NCBI RefSeq assembly: GCF_025947145.1
Contig: NZ_CP109999.1
Location: 434,001-498,000 of the forward strand
Length of the DNA: 64,000 nt
Source of the DNA: Flavobacterium sp. N1994
Lineage (GTDB): Bacteria > Bacteroidota > Bacteroidia > Flavobacteriales > Flavobacteriaceae
Direction of reading: 5' to 3'
Both the position numbers and the translations under genes were made by a program. The notes under the pieces are model-generated. The model made no database searches. It had not been told where the DNA came from and saw only the letters and a list, made by a program, of their open reading frames with translations. Position 1 is the stretch's first letter. Every line of letters starts with the position of its first letter. This document shows positions 1 to 8,883 of the stretch, one piece after another.

Positions 1-1643
1 CTATTGAATAGGACAAATATTTTTTCAGCATATTCTTGTTCAAAACCAATTCCGTTATCTTCAAAAGTGATTTTGTAGAATTTATCCTTGGTGTTTTTGG
101 GTATTTTTTCTTCTTCAAAAGCTACTACTTTTTTAGATGAAATTTTGATTGTTGGTACCTCATTTTGTTTACTATACTTCAATGAATTACCAATGATGTT
201 GATAAACAATTGTTGAATCTGAAACGGAATAACCGTCATGGTAGGCAGCTCTTCATTTTTAATAATTGCATTTTTTTCTTCTATAGATTGTGCCAAATCA
301 AATTTAGCATTCTCCAATAAATCATTTAAGTTTACCTTTTCAAAAACCTTTTCAGTTTTATTGGCTCTCGAATACTGCAGTAAATCATCAATAAGAATGC
401 GCATTCTATTAACGGAAGCATTTATTCTATCTATAAACTCCTTTCCACTATCAGAAAGATTATGATACTCCTTATCGGATAATCTAGACACAAAGGTTTG
501 AATTTTACGTAAAGGTTCCTGTAAATCATGACTGGCAACATAAGTAAATGCCAAAAGCTCCTTATTACTAGCTTCCAATTCTATGTTTTGTTGCTCTAAG
601 GATAAAGAAGCTAAGACTTCATCGGTCACATCAGTGGTGGTGCCAATTAAAATTTTCTTTTCAGAACGATTGATAACCACTCTTCCTGTGTTTCTAAAAT
701 AACGTAGTTGTTTGTCTTTTCTAATAATTCGATAGGTGTAGGGAGTTAAATTGTCATTTTCAATTCGGTCAATAGACTTAATATCAAAAGACAACAAATC
801 TTCTGGATGCACATATTTAAGAAAGTTTTCTCTATTAGCTTTAAATGATTGTGGCTCGCAACCTAGTAATCTATAGATATTATCCGAAAAAACAACCTCA
901 TTTGTCTCTGGATTTATTTGCCAACTACCAAAATTACCAACCATTTCTGCCAAATTACTCGACTCGTTTAAAACGGTCAGTCGGTTGTAGGCCACCTGCA
1001 TTTTTTCTAAATCTTTAGTGATTCGGATATAGGATACCGAAATTAAAAGGAGCGTGATTAGTAAAGTAATGTAAATAAATATGGGGGTAACTTTGATGGT
1101 ATCCTTATAATTTAATTCCCTTTCTTTTAAGGTCTTTTTCTCTAAGACAATCATTTTATTTATCTGACTCCGAACGCTATCCATCGTTTGTTTCCCAATG
1201 ATGATTTTACTTTTTAGTTCTTTATCCGTTAAGGATTTTTTTAAAGATAAATGCAATGTAGCAGAAAGATAATTTTGTCTTTTATTGATATAAAACTGTA
1301 ATTTTCTAACATTGTTTTCTTGTTCGGGATCATTTTTGGTATATTTTTTAACCAAGGCAAAAGAATGAGCTATATTTTTTTTAGCCTTAAAATAAGGATC
1401 TAAAAAAGTGGAGTCTTTGGTAATCAAAAAACCACGCTGTCCCGTTTCGGAATCTTTTAAATAAGAGAATAAGCGCTCTAATTCTAAGTTAATATCATAG
1501 GAATGATTCACCCATTTAGACGAGTTATTCAGGATACTAATATGCTTATAAGTAATAGCCGAAATGAAAAATATAGCAAATATCGAAACGACAAAAACGC
1601 TCTTAAGAAAGGCAGGAGATTTATAAAACGTTTTTGGTGTCAT
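1..1643 (-). CDS. CHASE3/PAS sensor histidine kinase, C-terminus cut off by window edge
   Basis: Membrane sensor kinase, reading leftward and running off the window. I translated 547 codons from ATG at 1643. There is an N-terminal helix at about residues 12-32, an extracytoplasmic region of about 150 residues of CHASE3 type (it contains the GQRGF motif), a second helix near 185-206, a PAS domain at about 230-330, and a HisKA domain with SHDLQEPLRK. The phospho-accepting His is about residue 372. The HATPase domain has begun (DNGIGF is visible) but is truncated. It starts 8 bases after the stop of the single-domain response regulator, which itself follows an AraC gene, so the three look like one leftward operon. 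This layout resembles phytochrome/Rcp-like kinase and single-receiver pairs. The stimulus cannot be read from the sequence. Confidence 0.88.
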   Translation of the reverse strand, partial: MTPKTFYKSPAFLKSVFVVSIFAIFFISAITYKHISILNNSSKWVNHSYDINLELERLFSYLKDSETGQRGFLITKDSTFLDPYFKAKKNIAHSFALVKKYTKNDPEQENNVRKLQFYINKRQNYLSATLHLSLKKSLTDKELKSKIIIGKQTMDSVRSQINKMIVLEKKTLKERELNYKDTIKVTPIFIYITLLITLLLISVSYIRITKDLEKMQVAYNRLTVLNESSNLAEMVGNFGSWQINPETNEVVFSDNIYRLLGCEPQSFKANRENFLKYVHPEDLLSFDIKSIDRIENDNLTPYTYRIIRKDKQLRYFRNTGRVVINRSEKKILIGTTTDVTDEVLASLSLEQQNIELEASNKELLAFTYVASHDLQEPLRKIQTFVSRLSDKEYHNLSDSGKEFIDRINASVNRMRILIDDLLQYSRANKTEKVFEKVNLNDLLENAKFDLAQSIEEKNAIIKNEELPTMTVIPFQIQQLFINIIGNSLKYSKQNEVPTIKISSKKVVAFEEEKIPKNTKDKFYKITFEDNGIGFEQEYAEKIFVLFN

Positions 1644-1651
1644 AACTTAAT

Positions 1652-2098
1652 TTACATTCTTAATAAAAAATTGTCTTTGTTCAATCCAGAAGTATGATAC
1701 TGCCAGTTAATAGTCACGACATCCGACAATACTTTTTTAAGAGTATTAAAATCGCTAGGTTTTTTGATATAGATATTGGCACCACTGACAAAGGTCTCTT
1801 CTACATGTTCCTCTGAAGAAGAGGTTGAAAAAATAGCAATAGCAATGTCATTAAATCGTTCATTTTTTTTAATTTCATGAAGACATTCAATTCCATTTTT
1901 CTTTGGCATATTCAAATCCAAAAAAAGGACATTAGGTAAAACGGCATCAGTCTGATTTAAATAATCCATCAATTCCACACCGTCATTAAAAGTGCTCACT
2001 TTGGTATTAATTTTTAACTCTTCAAAGGCATCGGTAAAAAACAAACGATCATCTTCGTCGTCGTCAGCCAATATAATATGTATATATTCCTTCTCCAT
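1652..2098 (-). CDS. Single-domain response regulator (CheY/Rcp-like)
   Basis: A 148-residue receiver domain with no output domain. The acidic cluster DDDEDD lies at about residues 12-17, the phospho-accepting Asp is Asp61 in FLDLNMPKKNG, the switch Thr/Ser is in FSTSSS, and the conserved Lys precedes Pro in IKKPSDF. It lies between an AraC-type regulator (3 bases upstream) and the hybrid-sensor-like kinase (8 bases downstream), so it is probably phosphorylated by that kinase. With no DNA-binding domain it should act through a partner protein or in a phosphorelay. The AraC protein next door is a plausible output, but that is inference. Confidence 0.9.
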   Translation of the reverse strand: MEKEYIHIILADDDEDDRLFFTDAFEELKINTKVSTFNDGVELMDYLNQTDAVLPNVLFLDLNMPKKNGIECLHEIKKNERFNDIAIAIFSTSSSEEHVEETFVSGANIYIKKPSDFNTLKKVLSDVVTINWQYHTSGLNKDNFLLRM

Positions 2099-2101
2099 AA
2101 A

Positions 2102-2659
2102 TTATTTTTTAAGTGCTATTTCCCTTCTTTTTTTGATAATACGCAGAAAAGCAGAGGGTGTTATACCCGTTACATTTTTAAATTGAGTACTCAAATGCGC
2201 CACACTGGAATAATTAAGTTTAAAGGCAATTTCTGTTAAACTCAATTCACTGGTAACCATCAATTGTTTAGCATATTCTATTTTTTGCAATATGATATAA
2301 TTTTCTATCGAAGTATAGGTAACATCAGAAAACAAATTGGAGATATAACCATAACTATGCCCCAGTTTTTCGACTAAATAGGCAGAACTTTTAAGAGGTA
2401 CTAATTCTGGATTGTGAATCATCTCGATAATGGTATCTTTAATTTTTTGAACCAAAATACTTTTTTGATTCTCAATAATCTCGATACCATATTCTTTTAA
2501 CTCTTCTGTTAATTCTGAAAAAATATTTGTCTCAACTTTCTCTAGAATTTCTACTTCGCCAAACCCAATAATTTTGTGTTTTATTTGGTATTTGATAAGC
2601 TTTTCTTCTAATACTTTTCGGCAGACCGCATTAAAGTCAAATTTGATAAAGAGTTTCAT
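2102..2659 (-). CDS. AraC-family transcriptional regulator with small N-terminal alpha/beta domain
   Basis: A 185-residue regulator. The C-terminal ~100 residues form an AraC/XylS double helix-turn-helix (SLTEIAFKLNYSSVAHLSTQFK followed by a GITPSAFLR-type end). The N-terminal ~80 residues are too short for a cupin sensor domain. Their alternation of strands and helices suggests a compact ferredoxin/HMA-like fold, although I see no metal-binding CxxC. It is the first gene of a leftward run with a receiver protein and a histidine kinase, separated by 3 and 8 bases. Its leader carries an intrinsic-terminator hairpin at 2711-2738 (see that entry). Target genes are unknown. Confidence 0.85.
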   Translation of the reverse strand: MKLFIKFDFNAVCRKVLEEKLIKYQIKHKIIGFGEVEILEKVETNIFSELTEELKEYGIEIIENQKSILVQKIKDTIIEMIHNPELVPLKSSAYLVEKLGHSYGYISNLFSDVTYTSIENYIILQKIEYAKQLMVTSELSLTEIAFKLNYSSVAHLSTQFKNVTGITPSAFLRIIKKRREIALKK

Positions 2660-2710
2660 AAAAAATGGACTTGGGTTATTACTTGTAAATGTAACAAAAT
2701 ATTTCCTTCA

Positions 2711-2738
2711 AAAAAGCCGTAAATGATTACGGCTTTTT
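2711..2738 (-). terminator. Intrinsic terminator in a divergent spacer (attenuator or sRNA end)
   Basis: A perfect 12-bp stem, AAAAAGCCGTAA (2711-2722) and TTACGGCTTTTT (2727-2738), closes a 4-base loop. It has six A on the left, giving a six-T tail on the minus strand, and five T on the right. It lies between divergent genes, so no annotated gene ends here. A minus-strand TAnnTTTG box at 2803-2810 could start a transcript that ends at this hairpin about 87 nt later, or reads through into the AraC gene. Confidence 0.75.
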
Positions 2739-2802
2739 CTCTAACCCTAACTTTTTATTATTAGCCAAATGATATAGTAGTAGGTACTAATCGTTAGCAT
2801 TA

Positions 2803-2810
2803 CAAAGATA
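2803..2810 (-). promoter_or_regulatory. Minus-strand -7 box upstream of AraC/attenuator
   Basis: The minus strand reads TATCTTTG, an exact match to the Bacteroidetes -7 consensus TAnnTTTG. No clear -33 TTG was seen at the usual distance. Transcription from here would reach the terminator hairpin at 2711-2738 before the AraC gene. Confidence 0.4.
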
Positions 2811-2861
2811 TTTCACGACTATATTTAGGCCTTTACAGAATTTTCAAGGAAAGTTATAAAA

Positions 2862-2894
2862 TTTGCACTTTTCAGCTTCCAATTTGTAACTTTG
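2862..2894 (+). promoter_or_regulatory. Promoter of pyrF
   Basis: TTTG at 2862-2865 and TAACTTTG at 2887-2894 are separated by 21 bases, matching the -33/-7 form of primary sigma promoters in Bacteroidetes. The predicted transcript start falls after 2894, so the upstream TTG start at 2892 cannot be used and the ATG at 2913 is the start. Confidence 0.65.
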
Positions 2895-2912
2895 CCTCAC
2901 ACAACTACAAAA

Positions 2913-3722
2913 ATGACTACACAACAACTCGTACAACAAATTCAGCACAAGAAATCCTTTCTATGCATCGGCCTTGATGTGGATTTAACAAAAATCCCTC
3001 AACATCTTCTAGAAACAGAAGATCCTATTTTCGAATTCAACAAAGCCATAATTGATGCTACTCATGATTTATGTGTTGCGTTCAAACCCAATACGGCTTT
3101 CTATGAAGCTTACGGATTAAAAGGATGGATGTCATTACAAAAAACAATCAAGTATCTCAATGAAAAGCATCCTGAGATTTTTACAATTGCGGATGCCAAA
3201 CGAGGTGATATTGGCAATACTTCAACCATGTATGCCAAAGCTTTTTTAGAAGATTTAAATTTTGACAGTATCACGGTGGCTCCTTATATGGGGAAAGACT
3301 CTGTTGAACCTTTTTTAGCTTTTGAAAACAAGCACACGATTATGTTGGCGCTGACTTCTAATGAAGGTGCTTTTGATTTCCAAACTAAGAGAGTAGAAGG
3401 TGAGGAGTTATACAAAACCGTTATCAAGACTTCTTTAACTTGGAAGAACTCACAAAATCTAATGTATGTAGTAGGCGCTACGAAAGCAGAATACTTTACA
3501 GAAATTCGTAAAATAATACCTGATAGTTTTTTGCTTGTTCCCGGAGTGGGTGCTCAAGGCGGAAGTTTAGAAGAGGTTTGTAAATTCGGAATGAACGAAC
3601 AAGTTGGTTTGCTTATAAACGCTTCTCGAAGTATTATTTACGCTTCAAAAGATAAAGACTTTGCCCAAAAAGCAAGAGAAGAAGCCCAAAAAATGCAACA
3701 AGAAATGGAAGCTATACTATAA
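2913..3722 (+). CDS. pyrF: Orotidine 5'-phosphate decarboxylase (type 2)
   Basis: Cytoplasmic enzyme that decarboxylates OMP to UMP, the last step of de novo pyrimidine synthesis. The 269-residue protein belongs to the longer type 2 subfamily. The active-site block [11 protein letters not shown] is present, with Lys96 as the catalytic lysine, and the phosphate-binding end GVGAQGG is near residue 205. I chose ATG 2913 over an in-frame TTG at 2892 because the latter lies inside the -7 box, and the protein then begins MTTQQL as expected for flavobacterial homologues. The next gene follows after 14 bases and is probably cotranscribed. Confidence 0.95.
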   Translation: MTTQQLVQQIQHKKSFLCIGLDVDLTKIPQHLLETEDPIFEFNKAIIDATHDLCVAFKPNTAFYEAYGLKGWMSLQKTIKYLNEKHPEIFTIADAKRGDIGNTSTMYAKAFLEDLNFDSITVAPYMGKDSVEPFLAFENKHTIMLALTSNEGAFDFQTKRVEGEELYKTVIKTSLTWKNSQNLMYVVGATKAEYFTEIRKIIPDSFLLVPGVGAQGGSLEEVCKFGMNEQVGLLINASRSIIYASKDKDFAQKAREEAQKMQQEMEAIL

Positions 3723-3736
3723 AATAAATAATCGCT

Positions 3737-4537
3737 TTGAAAACATTGGTTGACCAACTCGGAACGCAACATACTTTTGAAAACGCACCCAAACGAATCA
3801 TTTCTTTAGTGCCCTCGCAAACTGAATTGCTATTTGATTTGGGTTTAGAAGAAAGTATTGTCGGAATTACCAAATTCTGCGTGCATCCTTTTCATTTTAA
3901 ATCTACCAAGAAAATTATCGGAGGAACCAAGAAAGTGCACTTCGAGAAAATCCCTTTATTGCAACCGGATATCATTATTGCTAACAAAGAAGAAAATACT
4001 ATTGAAATAGTTGAAGAATTGTCTAAAATTTGTCCAGTTTGGGTAACTGATATTATTACTTTAGAAGACAATTTGAAAATGATAACCGACTTTGGAAATC
4101 TCTTCAACAAAAGAACCGAAGCTCAGAAATGGATTGATAAAATCAATTTTGCGCACCATGAATTTCTAACTTTTATAAGCGATAAAGAAACTCAAAAAGT
4201 AGCCTATTTTATTTGGGCCAATCCCTATATGGTGGCAGGAGGGAATACTTTTATTAATGAAATGCTGAAAATCAATAAGTTTGCTAACATTTATGAAAAT
4301 AGAGAAGAACGCTATCCTGAAGTTATCATTCAAAAAATGCGCATTCAAGGCGATCCTGATGTAGTATTTCTTTCCTCAGAGCCTTTCCCATTTTCTGATG
4401 AACATGCCTTTGAATTAGGGAGATTTACCCATCATGCCAAAACGGTTTTTGTAGACGGGGAAATGTTTTCTTGGTACGGGAGCAGGGTAGTAAAAGCTTT
4501 TGCCTATTTCAAAAAACTTCATGAAAGTATAGCATAA
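3737..4537 (+). CDS. Periplasmic-binding-protein-like helical backbone metal receptor (BtuF/FepB-like) without signal peptide
   Basis: A 266-residue protein of the class III substrate-binding fold. PKRIISLVPSQTELLFDLGL at the start and the QPDIIIANKEEN segment are typical of BtuF-like cobalamin or siderophore receptors. The odd point is the N-terminus: it begins directly with the mature domain (TTG start at 3737) and shows no signal peptide or lipobox, and no in-frame upstream start was found. So it may be cytoplasmic, and no permease or ATPase is adjacent. It follows pyrF by 14 bases. Ligand unknown. Confidence 0.8.
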   Translation: MKTLVDQLGTQHTFENAPKRIISLVPSQTELLFDLGLEESIVGITKFCVHPFHFKSTKKIIGGTKKVHFEKIPLLQPDIIIANKEENTIEIVEELSKICPVWVTDIITLEDNLKMITDFGNLFNKRTEAQKWIDKINFAHHEFLTFISDKETQKVAYFIWANPYMVAGGNTFINEMLKINKFANIYENREERYPEVIIQKMRIQGDPDVVFLSSEPFPFSDEHAFELGRFTHHAKTVFVDGEMFSWYGSRVVKAFAYFKKLHESIA

Positions 4538-4540
4538 AAA

Positions 4541-4572
4541 AATCCGATGTTTTGGGAACAACGGATTCTTTA
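4541..4572 (+). terminator. Probable terminator after the substrate-binding-like gene
   Basis: AATCCG (4541-4546) pairs with CGGATT (4562-4567), extended by TGTT/AACA across one mismatch around a five-base loop. The T tail is weak (CTTT). It separates two convergent genes. The rest of the gap to 4692 is AT-rich with nothing else recognised. Confidence 0.45.
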
Positions 4573-4692
4573 ACTAACTAACCTCAAACCAAAATAATAA
4601 AAAACCAAATTTATTACACTACAAATGTACGTTGGGCTTTTAAGTTTTAATGTTAAGTTTTTGTTATTCTTATGTTATTGATTTCTAAAAAT

Positions 4693-6582
4693 TTAGAAAG
4701 AAACTTGCCTTAGTATGGTTTTGCCAAAAGGAGTAAGTGTCATTTCACTTATTTTATTAGTAACGCTGTTCTTTAAATTCACCTTTATCGTGTTTTTAGA
4801 ATATAGTGCCTTCTCATTGTCAATGAATGAAAACCGGACAGTATCCAAAGGTTCATAATGTAAATCATCAAATCCTTTAGCATATTCTTTTCCTTTAATT
4901 TGAATAGCTGAAATCGCTTTAGCATAGAACAAACTTCCATACGAAAAGTAATGTTCTCCTTTATCATCAGTAATCACTTTAACATCGGCTTTAAATTCAA
5001 GTTTGATATTGTCATTTTTAGTAAAGGTTCTTTCAATAACTATATACTCTTTCTCCATTTGATATTTTTCAGATGTTACAATAGAGGTAACCCAACTTGG
5101 CCTTCTGATTTTTAGTTTAAAAGCTATCGGTGTATCCATTTGAATTTTAAAATTAAAAGTATTTTCATTCGGATAGTTGGTTTGGTTTTCAATAGTTAAT
5201 TTTGAACCATTAATAACTGTTGCTAACACATTTGGCATTAATAGTGTAGCTACCAAAGTGGTTTCATTTTCTTTCATCCACGACGATTGAATAAAATAAG
5301 GAGATATTCTTCCTGCGTTTGGATTACAACAGACCGCCACATCTTGATGTGCTGGAGAATATTTATACCGAGTTTGCTTTCTGTCAGGTTCTACTTCTCC
5401 GTTTTTGGTCCCTAACATTTCATAACTATTATCTGTTTTTAAATAAGCAATACAGGAATAGTTTGGGTTTCGAGCACCTTGAGCTGCATTGTAAAATATA
5501 GTTTCTACTTGGTCAGCAACAGCTGCGTTCCCCGTTTTTTGAAGCAATACAGTATAACTATCTAATAACTCATGAATCGAACAATATTCATACCCTGTAT
5601 GGGTGGCATCAGCAGTTCGTTCTGCTATCCATTCATCTCCTATAGGCCCGCCAGTAGGCGTGGTGGTGTTTTTGATTCTTTCCAAATAAATAGACAATGC
5701 TTTTTGCAATGCTTCATTTTGATAAGCTGCAACTATCAAAGGTCTTAGATGTTCGTAGGTATGAACGCCATGCGATTTTAATTTGTAGTTTGGATTTAAA
5801 ATATTGGACAACTGCACATCACATTCCGATTGATAGGTTTTGGAAAAATCTTGATACAAAAACAAAGCGTATTTGGTATACTTTTCATCTCCTGTGATTT
5901 GGTACATGCTATCTAACACATCCGTAAAAGTCAATCCATGCGAAACTCCACCATTAAATTTATCTCCTGAACTAAACGGACTGGAAGTATTAATTGGATA
6001 ATTTTCCATCACATTAGCTACAGCTCTAACTAACGCTTGCCAAACCCTTTCATCTTTAGTATATTGATAGTAAGCTAATAAGCCACGATAAAAAGTTGTT
6101 TTCGACCATAATTCGCCATTTTCTGAACTAAAGTGATACCGAAGTTCTTTGTCATAAATGCCAAGATAACCATCGGCATCTTGTGTTGCCAAAATGCGCT
6201 CCACATAGCGATGAACTTTTTCAATGCCAGCTTGGTCATCAATCATAAACACATTTCTAATATAAGCATCCCACCAGTTGGATTGCGTTTCTGAATTCCA
6301 CCATTTGTATTGCTCACTTCCTTCAACATCTCCTGCTTTTAGATTGCCTAAATCTTTGACTTGACTATTTTTATGCAATCTTCCCGAACCATAAATAGGA
6401 TCATTAATCAAATCGGGAACTAATTGGTCTAAGTGGCCTAAATAACCCTTTATGTCTTTCTGCATTTGTTCTTTGAGCCAACCGGTTGGTTTTATAGTTC
6501 CAAAAGGAAGTCGTTGTAACTGCTCTTGTGCTGTTATCATAAGGAAAGGAAATTGGAAAAGTAATATCACTATTTTCTTCAT
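4693..6582 (-). CDS. GH127-like (DUF1680) secreted glycoside hydrolase
   Basis: A 629-residue protein with a signal peptide (hydrophobic core then AQE at about residue 19). It matches the beta-L-arabinofuranosidase family GH127/GH146 (DUF1680): an alpha/alpha barrel with repeated WWD/YLG segments, then beta domains. The characterised Bifidobacterium enzyme HypBA1 binds zinc through Glu338, Cys340, Cys417 and Cys418, with Cys417 as nucleophile. Here the same pattern is visible as Glu332-x-Cys334 and the pair Cys418-Cys419 (VCCNPNAGR), so the metal-thiolate active site is intact. Its start is 2 bases after the GH92 stop, so the two are translationally linked. The substrate may be arabinofuranoside or another sugar; family membership alone does not decide. 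Confidence 0.85.
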   Translation of the reverse strand: MKKIVILLFQFPFLMITAQEQLQRLPFGTIKPTGWLKEQMQKDIKGYLGHLDQLVPDLINDPIYGSGRLHKNSQVKDLGNLKAGDVEGSEQYKWWNSETQSNWWDAYIRNVFMIDDQAGIEKVHRYVERILATQDADGYLGIYDKELRYHFSSENGELWSKTTFYRGLLAYYQYTKDERVWQALVRAVANVMENYPINTSSPFSSGDKFNGGVSHGLTFTDVLDSMYQITGDEKYTKYALFLYQDFSKTYQSECDVQLSNILNPNYKLKSHGVHTYEHLRPLIVAAYQNEALQKALSIYLERIKNTTTPTGGPIGDEWIAERTADATHTGYEYCSIHELLDSYTVLLQKTGNAAVADQVETIFYNAAQGARNPNYSCIAYLKTDNSYEMLGTKNGEVEPDRKQTRYKYSPAHQDVAVCCNPNAGRISPYFIQSSWMKENETTLVATLLMPNVLATVINGSKLTIENQTNYPNENTFNFKIQMDTPIAFKLKIRRPSWVTSIVTSEKYQMEKEYIVIERTFTKNDNIKLEFKADVKVITDDKGEHYFSYGSLFYAKAISAIQIKGKEYAKGFDDLHYEPLDTVRFSFIDNEKALYSKNTIKVNLKNSVTNKISEMTLTPFGKTILRQVSF

Positions 6583-6584
6583 AA

Positions 6585-8756
6585 TTAGTTGTTTGTCATT
6601 TCAAAGGTAAGCGTTCCGCCTGCCATAATTTCTTTATAAGTAATGAATGATTTTGCTATTTTACTTCCATTCAGAAATCTATTTTCGTTTACACTATTTT
6701 CATTGGAATAATTATTAGCTTCAATTTTAAATTCTTTTCCATTCTTTAAATGGAGTATGGCTTTTTTTATTTGTGGACTCCCAAAAATAAATTCTCCATT
6801 AGCTGGATTTACCGGATAAAACCCTAAAGTAGAAAGAAGATACCAAGCACTCATTTGGCCGCAATCATCATTGCCAATCATACCATCTGGAGTATTGTTA
6901 TGAAATTCATTGATGACTTTGTGAATGTATTTTTGACCTGTTTTGGGTTCGTTAGTAAAAGCATACAAATACAAAATATGATGACTTGGTTCATTCCCAT
7001 GAGCATATTGCCCAATCATAGCCTCTTGTCCCAAAAATTTATTCGGATTTTCAGCTTCTGTGGTAAAAAAAGCATTTAATTTCTTAGTGAAGTTTGCTTT
7101 TCCTCCTAACAATTTAATGACTCCATTAACGTCATGTTGCGCTGGTGTCCAAAAATATTGCCAAGCATTAGCCTCAGTATAATCCCCGGGATTGTTAAGG
7201 GGAGAGGTGGCTTGCAGAGGATTAAAAGGACTACGCCAGTTGCCTTTAGTGTCTTTTCCTCTAAAGAAGGTGGTTTCGTTGTCAAAAATATTTTGGTAAT
7301 AAAGAGCTCTTTTAAAAAAAGTAGTGGCTATTTTCTTTGACCCTAATTTCCTTGCCATTTCCGCAACACACCAATCGTCATAACCACTTTCTAAAGTCCG
7401 AGAAACGGCTTCATTATCTAATTTGTCAAATGGATAATACCCATATTGAGTATACAATTCCCAATCCGAATTAATATGCGATTTGGTAGAAGTCTCGACC
7501 ATCGCTTTCAAAGCTTCGTTTTTATCAAAACCGGTAAAGCCATTTTGATAAGCGGATAGTAGCATCGGAATAGCATGATTGCCTATCATACAATAATTGT
7601 CTTGTCCCCAAGCCGTCCAAATAGGCAAGAACCCTTTGGCTTTATGATGAATGAGCATTGAATTGATAATCCCATTGACTTTTTCAGGGGCTACTATTTG
7701 TAACAACGGAAAAGCCCCACGATAAATATCCCAAATCGATAGGGTAGAGTAGTATTCCTTGTTGGGCGCTAATGCTATCTGGTCATTTACACCTCTGTAT
7801 TTTCCATCAACATCAGCTATATTAGAAGGTTGTAAAAACAAATGGTATAAGGAGGTATAAAAGATTTCTTTTTGTTTTTGTGGAGCTTCAATGTCAATGC
7901 GGTTCAAATAAGTATCCCAAGCTTTTTTGTTACGGATTACAACGGCATCAAAATCCCAATTTGGAATTTCAGTTTGCCTATTGAGTTTAGCTCCAGCAAC
8001 GGAAACTGATGATAAAGCTATTTTCACCTTTAATTCTTTGCTATCATTTAAATTAAAATCTAAAAAATACCTTGGTGCTTTTTCATTAGCTTTCTTCTCC
8101 AATAATTGACTAGAGACAAAAGGTTGGTCAAAAGTCAGAGTAAAAAAGTACTTTCGGTTAACCCAGTTTTGTGTAGCGCAATAGCCCGAAATAGTGGTGC
8201 TATTTTCAATTTTTACATCACTTTCAACTACCAATCCTTTGGGATTAGATTCATCAAAGACAAAATGCAAACCATGTTGTAAATCAAGAAGAACCTTCGC
8301 TTCTTTCTCTGGAAAGGTATACCGATGAAATGCCACTCTTTCAGAACAAGTCAGTTCTACTTTCACATCATCTTTTTTAGTCAATGTGTAATAACCCACT
8401 TTTCCAAACTCCGTATTTTTATAATACCCATTTTTTAAGTTTTCTTTTTTAGGGTTAATAGGAAGCAAAAGAACATCGCCCATTTCATTAATGCCAGTCC
8501 CACTAAAACGCGTCTGAGAAAAACCTAGAAGCAAAGTATCTTTATATTGATACCCACTAGTATGATTCCAACCATGATCTTTGTTATCAGGACCTGGTTG
8601 TACCATTCCAAAAGGCATCGACGGTCCAGGAAAAGTGTGACCAGTTCCTTCTGTTCCTATGAAGACGTTGACATATCTATAATTGTTTTGCGCAAAGCAA
8701 AAAGAAATAAAGAGAAGCAGAAAGAAAGATAAGAGGGGGTTTCTATTGAATACCAT
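6585..8756 (-). CDS. GH92 family secreted glycosidase (alpha-mannosidase family)
   Basis: A 723-residue protein with a signal peptide ending near FCFAQ. It has the GH92 N-terminal block (VNVFIGTEGTGHTFPGPSMPFG), the central TWGQDN-like region, GNEPSHH around residue 587, and the C-terminal hallmark GNDDCGQMSAWYLLS at about 628-642. GH92 enzymes are calcium-dependent inverting exo-alpha-mannosidases acting on N-glycan or fungal mannan linkages. It is the first gene of a two-gene operon with the GH127-like enzyme. A TAnnTTTG box and a palindrome lie just upstream, and an AraC regulator is divergent. No SusC/SusD pair is adjacent, so this is not a classical polysaccharide utilisation locus. Linkage specificity is not readable. 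Confidence 0.92.
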   Translation of the reverse strand: MVFNRNPLLSFFLLLFISFCFAQNNYRYVNVFIGTEGTGHTFPGPSMPFGMVQPGPDNKDHGWNHTSGYQYKDTLLLGFSQTRFSGTGINEMGDVLLLPINPKKENLKNGYYKNTEFGKVGYYTLTKKDDVKVELTCSERVAFHRYTFPEKEAKVLLDLQHGLHFVFDESNPKGLVVESDVKIENSTTISGYCATQNWVNRKYFFTLTFDQPFVSSQLLEKKANEKAPRYFLDFNLNDSKELKVKIALSSVSVAGAKLNRQTEIPNWDFDAVVIRNKKAWDTYLNRIDIEAPQKQKEIFYTSLYHLFLQPSNIADVDGKYRGVNDQIALAPNKEYYSTLSIWDIYRGAFPLLQIVAPEKVNGIINSMLIHHKAKGFLPIWTAWGQDNYCMIGNHAIPMLLSAYQNGFTGFDKNEALKAMVETSTKSHINSDWELYTQYGYYPFDKLDNEAVSRTLESGYDDWCVAEMARKLGSKKIATTFFKRALYYQNIFDNETTFFRGKDTKGNWRSPFNPLQATSPLNNPGDYTEANAWQYFWTPAQHDVNGVIKLLGGKANFTKKLNAFFTTEAENPNKFLGQEAMIGQYAHGNEPSHHILYLYAFTNEPKTGQKYIHKVINEFHNNTPDGMIGNDDCGQMSAWYLLSTLGFYPVNPANGEFIFGSPQIKKAILHLKNGKEFKIEANNYSNENSVNENRFLNGSKIAKSFITYKEIMAGGTLTFEMTNN

Positions 8757-8764
8757 AAGTAAAC

Positions 8765-8783
8765 TTGATTATAATCAAAAATA
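8765..8783 (-). promoter_or_regulatory. Promoter and 14-bp palindromic operator for the GH92-GH127 operon
   Basis: On the minus strand TATTTTTG (8776-8783) matches the -7 consensus. Immediately downstream, covering the expected start site, is the perfect palindrome TTGATTATAATCAA (8765-8778). Its position suggests a repressor or activator site, perhaps for the divergent AraC protein, although AraC sites are usually direct repeats. Confidence 0.5.
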
Positions 8784-8883
8784 AGTTTTTTAACCGCCAG
8801 TAAATAGTACAAAAAATGAAAATAATAATACTATATTGTTTAGTTTTGAGGTAATAATCCAATTTCACAACAAATAAGGTGCT

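Noticed and set aside
238..465. 75-codon plus-strand open frame in the kinase gene
   Set aside because: It lies antisense to a clear HisKA/HATPase coding region and encodes no recognisable domain.
5319..5501. Plus-strand open frames within the GH127-like and GH92 genes
   Set aside because: They are shadows of long intact glycosidase frames with full domain matches.
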